NCBI RefSeq assembly: GCF_932526225.1
Contig: NC_064043.1
Span: forward strand, 5,883,501-5,943,500
Origin: Nematostella vectensis
Taxonomy: Eukaryota > Cnidaria > Anthozoa > Actiniaria > Edwardsiidae
Direction of reading: 5' to 3'
Length of the DNA stretch: 60,000 nucleotides
A program made the translations under genes and the position numbers. Below the pieces are notes generated by a model. That model made no database searches. It worked only from the letters and a program-made list of their open reading frames with translations, and had not been told where the DNA came from. This document shows, piece by piece, positions 53,263-60,000 of the stretch. Every line of letters begins with the position of its first letter. The stretch's first letter is position 1.

Positions 53263-53441
53263 TGTATCGTTTCTTAGCTGAAGGAACGATGAAGAACGAA
53301 GAAAGAACACCGAGACATATGAGACGACTATATTCTTTATCTCAAAGAACAACAACTACAAGTCTACGAAACTCGTACAAGCGTGTCTACGCACGTGGTG
53401 TGTGACGTCACCGGAAGTTGTATAAACCGGATATCGTTACA
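53263..53441 (-). repeat. 3' LTR (179 bp)
   Basis: Identical to the other LTR except for one patch near 53297-53310, where it carries 14 bases in place of 3. It holds the same E-box (53392-53397), CRE (53403-53410) and ETS-like site (53411-53418). Near-identity of the two LTRs normally indicates a recent insertion. Confidence 0.95.
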
Positions 53442-53452
53442 TCTCCCCTTCC
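53442..53452 (-). other. polypurine tract
   Basis: GGAAGGGGAGA on the minus strand, directly before the 3' LTR. This is where plus-strand DNA synthesis of an LTR retrotransposon is primed. Confidence 0.8.
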
Positions 53453-53502
53453 AAAAATTAAAAAAAAACACTAACAAAATGTCACTGTCCTGGATAATAA
53501 AA

Positions 53503-54848
53503 CTATTGAAAACGTACAGGCGGTTTCACAACCATTCCTGAACGCGTGCATTGCTCCGCTGGGACATCGGGGACACCCTGGGCAGTATTCTCAGGGGCTT
53601 TCTCTGAAGGTTGTTTCTCCTGCTGCTGCTGCTTGTGTGTCGTAGGCATCGCCGGTTTAGCAGGTCTGCTTGGGTAAGGGCAGTGCATTTCTATCTCTTC
53701 TTGCTGCGGTGGCTGCATCTGCTCTCTGGTTTTCCGCAGGTGTCGTCTGTTTCGTCGGTAAACCCGTCCGTCTTCATTACGTACCTGATATGATCGAATA
53801 TCAACTTTTCCTTCAACTCTTGCTTGCTTCCATTGCTTGGCCCTTCCTACTGTCTTTGTAGGTTGTAGACGCACAACATCTCCTTGTTTCAGCTCTTCTA
53901 ACTCCTTTGCTCCACGGTTGTAATTTAGGCTTTGCCTTGCCTTTTGTAGCGTGAGCTTCTGGCGTACATCTCTGGGCACTGATGGTTTCAAGAGTCTGCT
54001 GGAAGTTGGTAGGAGTGTCTTGGTTCTCCTATTGAACAATCTTTGAACTGGTGAATAACCAACTGTTTCGCTTGGTGTATTCCGCCAATCCAGTAGAGCC
54101 AAGTACGGGTCTTTGTTTGATTCTGTGGCTTTCTTCATCAGATTCTTTGCCGTCTTGATTGCATTCTCTACTTTTCCATTGGATTGGGCATAGCCTGGGG
54201 AGCTGGTCACATGTTCAATTCCATAACTGTTTGTAAACTGTCTAAACTCATGCGAGTCGAATGGCGGGCCATTGTCACTCATAATCTGGTCTGGAATACC
54301 ATGTCTGGCCACATGTGGTTTGATCTTCCTCATCACTTCTTTCGCAGTCTTGCCTTCCAACCTGTCAACCTCAAAGAAGCCTGAATAGTAATCAACTGTT
54401 AGTACAAAGTCTTTCCCATTCAGTTCAAACAGGTCTATGCCTACTTTCTCCCATGGGCGGTTGGGGATTTCATGGCATATGATTGGCTCTTTGACTTGCT
54501 CTGATACTTATCAGTCACTTGACTGTTGCAAATCTCACATTTGGCAACATACTCTTCTACTTCTTTATTCATTCCAGGCCATTATAGGACTTCTCTAGCC
54601 CTACGGAGACATCCCTGGTTCCCTATGTGACTGGCATGTATCTTAGCCAACATTTCTACTCTGGAACTGTTGGGAATCACTAACCTCTCTCCTTTGAAGA
54701 CCAGGCCGTTTTGTAGTGACAACTCATCTCTAAAAGAGTAGTAATCTCTGATGCTCACAGGAACGTCATCCTTCACCTCTGGCCAGCCTTGTCGGATTAT
54801 AGACTTCAGCTCTCTCATAGCTGTGTCCTGCTCTGTAGCTTGTCGTAG
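53503..54848 (-). pseudogene. pol: pol: integrase part, broken
   Basis: Integrase, which would insert the DNA copy. After the TGA at 54849 the frame continues in phase to a zinc-binding region (IHASHIG, then KCEIC). Between these an in-frame TAA at 54584-54582 stands where the family has an aromatic residue before WPGM. A frameshift follows near 54490-54508. From there to 53503 the frame is open: catalytic Asp at 54435-54433 (VGIDLF), Asp at 54276-54274 (MSDNGPPF) and Glu at 54168-54166, with 35 residues between the last two (DD35E). A basic GPY-like C-terminal region and a Gln/Pro-rich tail complete it. Confidence 0.88.
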
Positions 54849-56696
54849 TCATGCTTGGGTAGCTTCGGAGACAGGTAGAAACTGTATCATGTCAATACTT
54901 TCTACTTCTCGCTCAGTCGTACCTCTCATCTCTCCTAGTAGCATCATATCTCCTACATCATCTCGACTAGCACTCCTCTTCTGCCCTCGAAAGGCTCTGC
55001 TTAGGGTGTCTGCAAGGTACATTTCAGCTCCTCTCTTATAGTTGTCTTGCAGGTCAAACTTCTGTAGTCGCAACATTATTCTTTGTAGGCGCTTGGGGGC
55101 ACTAATGAGGCTTTTCTTGAAAATGCTTTCAAGAGGTTTGTGATCCGTTTCAACTTTTATTGGCCGTCCATACAGATAATGCTCGAAGCGCTCCACTCCA
55201 AATACAATGGACAGCATTTCTTTCTCAATCTGAGCATAGTTCTTCTCGGTTTCTGTTAGAGAACGTGACGCATATGCGATGGGCAGTCCCTTCTGCATTA
55301 GACAGGCTCCCATCCCTTTCTCTGATGCATCACACTGCAGCTCGACTTCTTCGTGTGGGTCGAAGAACTTCAGAACTGGTGCTTGTGAAACAATCTTCTT
55401 CACATTCTTGAAGCTTTGTCCTTGTACTTGCTCGTCCCAGTGGAACTGGTTCTCTTCTCTGAGCACTTCGCGCATCGGTGCAGCTGCTTCTGAGAGATTC
55501 GGTGCAAACTTCTGGAGGTAATTTGCGATACCAAGCAACCTCTTGATATCTTGCTTGTTTGTTGGTGTAGGCATTTCTTCAATACCCTGTAGCTTGTCGG
55601 GGTCTGGCTTCAACCCTTCTGTCGATACCACGTGACCCATGAACTTGACTTTAGCACAACGCAGCTTCAGCTTCTCCCTGTTGAGTTTGATACCCTTTTG
55701 GCGACAGCGCTCGAGGAGGGATCTCAACTTGGCATCATGATCTCTGATGGCTTTTTCTTTGGAGTCACCTTTTCCGAAGATAAGGATGTCATCGAAGATT
55801 GGTTTGACACCCTCCAGGCCTTCTAGCCTTCTAGTGCTTGTTCCAATCTCCTCTGGAACTCTTCGGGGGGCTGGGGCGATACCGAACGGCATCCTCGTCC
55901 ACCTGTACCTTCCCCATGGGGTGCCAAATGTAGTCAGGAAACTACTCTCGTCATCCAGTTGTATATGCCAGAATCCGTTCTTCGCATCTACAACACTGAA
56001 CACCTTGGCATTAGTAAGATGCGGAAGTAAGTCATCAATCACTGGTAGAGGGTATCTATTCCTCTTTAACGCTTTGTTATGGGGCTTCGGATCTATGCAG
56101 AGTCTTTTCTTTCCGTTAGGCTTCTTGACAACAACCATTGAGGATACCCATTCTGTGGGAACATCTACCGACTGAAGGACTCCTAACCCCACTAACCGAT
56201 CAATTTCGTTCTTGAGTGGTTCTCGTACTGCCAGGGGCACCTTCCTGACTGGGAGGATTACAGGGGGGACAGTTGCATCAAGCTCTAGGTGTAGCTTTTG
56301 ATCTAGTTTACCCTCTCCTTTAAACACATCCGGAAATTCACTAACTGGGTCTGAGGTTGGGCTTGAGTCTGACAAAGACATAATGTTCTCACTGTTCACT
56401 GTCATTAGCTTGAAATTCTGCACGGACTGTGCACCTAGCAGTGGGGTGTAGCCTCTAGGGACTATTGCAAACTTCGTCAGCAGTAGATCATTATTCCTTG
56501 GGTTGAGGGTTTCTATGTTGACCACCCCTAGCGGTTTTAGCTCTGACTTGTTAAACATGACTAGTGTTGCGCTGCTTTTCTGTAAGCGTTTCAATTTTGG
56601 GTCATTGAAAACTTTCTTATACAAATCTTCTGGCAAGATATTGACTGTGGCTCCACAATCTAATTGGAACTTGATTAGCTCATCACGAAGGCGCAT
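54849..56696 (-). pseudogene. pol: pol: protease, reverse transcriptase, RNase H
   Basis: A 615-codon open frame, in the same frame as gag and separated from it by one TAA plus a few codons. Protease: FQLDCGATVNILP at residues 10-22, an aspartic protease site with Cys after the catalytic Asp, a variant seen in this group. RT: first catalytic Asp in FSVVDAKNGFW (residue 237), and the FDD box at 301-303. RNase H: CDAS (456), EKEM (491-494) and TDH (517-519). Residues 278-290 are an out-of-frame patch caused by a one-base expansion of a C run (55865-55870) and an 8-bp tandem duplication (55819-55834), which together restore the frame. The frame ends at a TGA (54851-54849); the coding sense continues beyond it in the same frame, so this is a nonsense mutation. 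Confidence 0.9.
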
Positions 56697-56708
56697 GTGT
56701 GCATAAAT

Positions 56709-57906
56709 TTAATTAGGGCTGAGTGGATTTGTGTTCAGAGTGTCCACAGACTCCACAGTAAATAATGCACCATAGTCACTGTCACTTTCATAATCAAGAT
56801 TGTGTATTGGTTTCTTACCCTTCTTGCTTGCTTTTAGAGCCATACATGCTACTGAGAAGTGATTAAGTTCTCCACATGTATCACATGTTTTCTGCCAAGC
56901 AGGGCATTTTTCTTTAGCTCTAGGGTGTAATCTATGGCAGAATTTACATTTGGGGTGGGGATTTGATTTGCTGCTATCCGTATGTGGCGGTTTTCTGGGT
57001 TCCTGCCTTCTACCTCCTTTTGACCCTGTTTTTCTGCGCGGGGGGCCTGTGGTAATGGCGCTTATTTCGCCGGATTGCTGGGACATTTCCTTTAGCTTTT
57101 TAGCAGTAGCTTCATTTGCACGGCATATGTCAACACACTTTGCTAAGGTGAGTTTAGCTTCCGTCAGCAATTTCTTCCTAATACTACTGTTGTCGGCTAT
57201 TCCGACTACGATTCTGTCCCTAATCATTCCATCTTGCAATTCGCCGTAATTACAAGTTTTAGCAAGTGATCTAAGTGCAGCGATAAAGCTTTCTACTGAC
57301 TCACCATTTTCCTGGTTTCTTCGGTTAAACAAATACCTTTCATAGATCTCATTCGTTTCTCCAACGCAGTGCGCTTCCATGAGCTCCATAATGCGATTGA
57401 TCGCCCCATGACAGGTAATCCGGAATCCGGAATCCATGAAAAAATGAGATATGGGATCCGGAATCCATGAAAAAATGAGATATGGAATCCGGAATCCATG
57501 AAAAAATGAGATATGGAATCCGGAATCCATGCTGCTGGGATCCGGAATCCACGAGAAAAAACTAACATGGAATCCGGAATCCACACACTAGGATCCGGAA
57601 TCCAGAACCCTATTGGAGAACCTGTCATGGGGCGAGATTGATATTTGTTTTGTCCTCTTCGTTTGCAAAGGGCAAACCGTCGTAGATCTCAAGTGCTTCG
57701 GTACCAATGCATGAAATCAAAGTAGCCGTTCTCAGCTCCATTCTCTGTTTATCCAGTTGCGAGGCTATTTCGTAGTTTATCCAGAGCCTTTTGAAGGTCT
57801 TCCAATTGTTAGCTAAGTTGCCTCTCGTCTCTAACTTTTGCGGTAGTTGGAGGTTGGTTTGTGCAAACCCAGGCACACTCGTCGACTCTCCGCTTTCGTC
57901 TGGCAT
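56709..57906 (-). pseudogene. gag: gag, interrupted by a 235-bp insert
   Basis: Structural protein gene of the retroelement (capsid and nucleocapsid). The ATG at 57906 opens the first part, which has the family-typical segment LANNWKTFKRLWINYEIASQ near the N-terminus. At 57401-57635 an insert with terminal inverted repeats interrupts the frame. The second part continues through a capsid-like helix-rich region and ends with two Cys/His boxes: a CX2C-type box at CKFCHRLH and a CX2CX4HX4C zinc knuckle at CDTCGELNHFSVAC. The two halves are in one frame once the insert and one copy of its flanking 6-bp repeat are discounted. Gag stops with TAA at 56711-56709; pol follows in the same frame. Confidence 0.85.
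57401..57635. mobile_element. small non-autonomous TIR element inside gag
   Basis: 235 bp bounded by perfect 16-bp inverted repeats (TCGCCCCATGACAGGT at 57401-57416 and its complement at 57620-57635). It is flanked by the 6-bp direct repeat GATTGA (57395-57400 and 57636-57641). The interior is a tandem array of about seven 22-32 bp units, each headed by paired GGAATCC or GGATCC boxes. It looks like a MITE-type cut-and-paste element. The superfamily cannot be named from the ends; families with about 6-bp duplications, such as Dada or IS3EU, are candidates only. Confidence 0.75.
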
Positions 57907-57950
57907 TTTGGGTTCTCTTCTCACTGTATTCTTTTACAGAGACTTCGAAT

Positions 57951-57968
57951 CCTCTATTTCTGACACCA
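57951..57968 (-). other. primer-binding site, probably tRNA-Leu
   Basis: Directly inside the 5' LTR the minus strand reads TGGTGTCAGAAATAGAGG. The first ten bases are complementary to the ...CTGACACCA 3' end usual for animal tRNA-Leu. The match beyond that was not checked against a tRNA set. Confidence 0.6.
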
Positions 57969-58136
57969 TGTATCGTTTCTTAGCTGAAGGAACGATGAAG
58001 AACAAAGAGACATATGAGACGACTATATTCTTTATCTCAAAGAACAACAACTACAAGTCTACGAAACTCGTACAAGCGTGTCTACGCACGTGGTGTGTGA
58101 CGTCACCGGAAGTTGTATAAACCGGATATCGTTACA
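57969..58136 (-). repeat. 5' LTR (168 bp)
   Basis: Direct repeat of 53263-53441, starting TGTATCG and ending CGTTACA on the plus strand. It contains a perfect CRE (TGACGTCA) directly abutting an ETS-type site (CCGGAAGT), and a CACGTG E-box a few bases before it. A TTATAC-like sequence lies close by. The LTR is very short for the superfamily but complete. Confidence 0.95.
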
Positions 58137-60000
58137 GGGGTGAAGCAGGGGGTTGGAGGGTGCGTATTGAGACAGAAAAAGGTAAAGGGGTGAAGCAGGG
58201 GGTGAAGGATGGGTATTGAGACAGTAAAATGTGAAGGTTTGAAGCAAGGGGGTGAAGGGTGGGCCTTGAGACAGTAAAAGGCAAAGGGATGAAGCAGGGG
58301 GGTGAAGGGTGGGCAAAAAGACAATAAAAGGTAAAGGGGTGAAGAAGGGGGGTGAAGGGTTGGCCTTGAGACAATAAAAGGTGACGGGATGAAGCAGGGG
58401 GGTGAAGGGTGGGCCTTGAGACAGTAAAAGGTAAAGGGGTGAAAGGTGGGCCTAGAGACAGTAAAAGGTAAAGGGGTGAAGCAGGGGGGTGAAGGGTGGG
58501 CCTAGAGACAGTAAAAGGTAAAGGGGTGAAGCAGGGGGGTGTTAAGGGTGGGCCTTGAGACAGTAAAAGGTAAAGGTGTGAAGCAGGGGAGTGAAGGGTG
58601 GGCCTAGAGACAATAAAAGGTAAAGGGGTGAAGCAGGGGGATGAAGGGTGGGCCTTGAGATGGTAAAAGTGTAAGGGGTGAAGCAGGGGGGTTTAGGGTG
58701 GGCCTTGAGACGGTAAAAGGTAAAGCGGTGAAGCAGGGGGTGAAGGGTGGGTATTGAGACAGTAAAAGGTAAAGGGGTGAAGCAGAGGGGTTTAAGGTGG
58801 GCCTTGAGACAATAAAAGGTAAAGGGTGAAGCAGGGGGTGAAGGGTGGGTATTGAGACAGTAAAAGGTAATGTGGTGAAGCAGGGGGGTGGAGGGTGGGC
58901 CTTGAGACAGTAAAAGATAAAGGGTGAAGCAGGGTGTGAAGGATGGGTATTGAGGCAGTAAAAGGTAAAGGTGTGAAGCAGGTGGGTTAAGAGTGGGCCT
59001 TGGGACAGCAAAAGGTAAAGGGTTGAAGCAAGGGGGGTGAAGGGTGGGCCTTGAGACAGTAAAAGGTAAAGGGGTGAAGCAGGGGGATGAAGGGTGGGCC
59101 TAGAGACAGTAAAAGGTAAAGGGGTGAAGCAGAGGGGTGGAGGGTGGGTATTGAGACAGTAAAAGGTAAAGGGGTGAAGCAGGGAGGTGAAGGGTGGGCC
59201 TTGGGACAGTAAAAGGTAAAGGGGTGAAGCAGGGGGATGAAGGGTGGGCCTAGAGACAGTAAAAGGTAAAGGGGTGAAGCAGAGGGGTGGAGGGTGGGTA
59301 TTGAGACAGTAAAAGGTAAAGGGGTGAAGCAGGGGGGTGGAGGGTGGGCCTTGGGACAGTAAAAGGTAAAGGGGTGAAGCAGGGGGTGAAGGATTGGTAT
59401 TGAGGCAGTAAAAGGTAAAGGTGTGAAGCAGGTAGGTGAAGGGTGGGCCTTGGGACAGTAAAAGGTAAAGGGTTGAAGCAGGGGGGGGTGAAGGGTGGGC
59501 CTTGAGACAGTAAAAGGTAAAGGGATGAAGCAGGGGGTTGAAGGGTGGTTATTGAGACAGTAAAAGGTAAAGGGGTGAAGCAGGGGGGGTGAAGGGTGGG
59601 CCTTGAGACAATAAAAGGTAAACAGGCGAAGCAGGGGGGGTGAAGGGTGGGATTTGAGACAGTAAAAGGGTAAGGGGTGAACCAGGAGGGTGAAAGGTGG
59701 GTATTGAGACAGTAAAAGGTAAAGGGGTAAAGCAGGGGGGTGTGAAGGGTGGGCCTCGAGACAGTAAAAGGTAAAGGGGTAAAGCAGGGGGGTGAAAGGT
59801 GGGTATTGAGACAGTAAAAGGTAAAGGGGTGAAGCAGGATGGTGAAGGGTGGGCAAAAAGACAATAAAAGGTAAAGGGGTGAAGAAGGGGGTGAATGGTT
59901 GGCCTTGAGACAGTAAAAGGTAAAGGGGTGAAGCAGGGGGGTGAAGGGTGGGTATTGAGACAGTTAAAGGTAAAGGGGTAAAGCAAGGGGGTGAAGGGTG
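58137..60000 (-). repeat. same 50-bp minisatellite, inverted right arm (about 37 units, runs off the window)
   Basis: G-rich on the plus strand, with the core GGGGTGAAGCAGGGGGGTGA. On the minus strand it is the same repeat as the left arm. The 37 bases next to the element are the exact reverse complement of the 37 bases left of the element (53226-53262). Going outward, diagnostic variant units follow in the same order as on the left. The array continues past the window edge. Confidence 0.97.

Larger units (their letters stand above)
53263..58136 (-). mobile_element. defective Ty3/Gypsy LTR retrotransposon
   Basis: A 4.87-kb element on the minus strand with short LTRs (179 and 168 bp, TG...CA ends), a primer-binding site, gag, a protease-RT-RNase H-integrase pol and a polypurine tract. 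The domain order PR-RT-RH-IN is that of the Ty3/Gypsy (Metaviridae) superfamily; a Mag-like lineage is possible but untested. The copy is non-functional: gag holds a 235-bp insert, an in-frame stop separates gag and pol, two nonsense codons and a frameshift interrupt the integrase part, and RT carries a compensated pair of frameshifts. It sits exactly between two inverted minisatellite arms, and no flanking direct repeat is present. Confidence 0.95.

Noticed and set aside
51821-53277. Further open frames of 101 and 154 codons in the left arm
   Set aside because: Same minisatellite by-product; they are copies of each other because of the 1151-bp higher-order repeat.
58059-59986. Minus-strand open frames of up to 289 codons in the right arm
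   Set aside because: The same repeated peptide as on the left, seen on the minus strand because the arm is inverted. The mirror symmetry is informative but the frames are not genes.

Overview
The window is animal nuclear DNA: moderate GC, spliced genes and no prokaryotic operon structure. Its one confidently recognised host gene is a two-finger GATA transcription factor on the minus strand (coding exons between 12173 and 16710). Both fingers, the N-terminal motifs and the intron positions match the metazoan GATA1/2/3 class. An anthozoan cnidarian such as Nematostella is my best guess for the source (gene-poor surroundings, composition, repeat style), but this is inference and not proven by the sequence.

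Layout. 1-12172: AT-rich non-coding DNA downstream of GATA, with a few short repeats and some promoter-like sites. 12173-16710: GATA gene, four coding exons, about 490 residues. 16720-18650: its upstream region, with a perfect palindromic double GATA motif 265 bases before the start codon, a CpG-rich CCAAT-containing block, and a cluster of seven WGATAR sites near 18.1-18.6 kb. 18.7-48.3 kb: about 30 kb without a supportable gene, with scattered low-complexity DNA and a small minisatellite at 44.85-45.09 kb.

48.5-60 kb: a C-rich minisatellite with a unit of about 50 bp. It reads C-rich on the plus strand up to 53262 and then G-rich (inverted) from 58137 to the window end. Between the two arms, at the centre of symmetry, sits a 4.87-kb Ty3/Gypsy LTR retrotransposon on the minus strand (53263-58136). 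The same sequence variants occur in the same order going outward on both sides, so the arms form a large diverged palindrome. The retroelement has exact LTR ends but no target-site duplication.

The retroelement is broken. Its gag carries a 235-bp insert with 16-bp terminal inverted repeats and a 6-bp direct repeat. Its RT has two mutually compensating frameshifts. Two further nonsense codons and a frameshift lie in the integrase part. Yet the two LTRs differ only by one indel. The long open frames in the minisatellite are by-products of the repeat, not genes.
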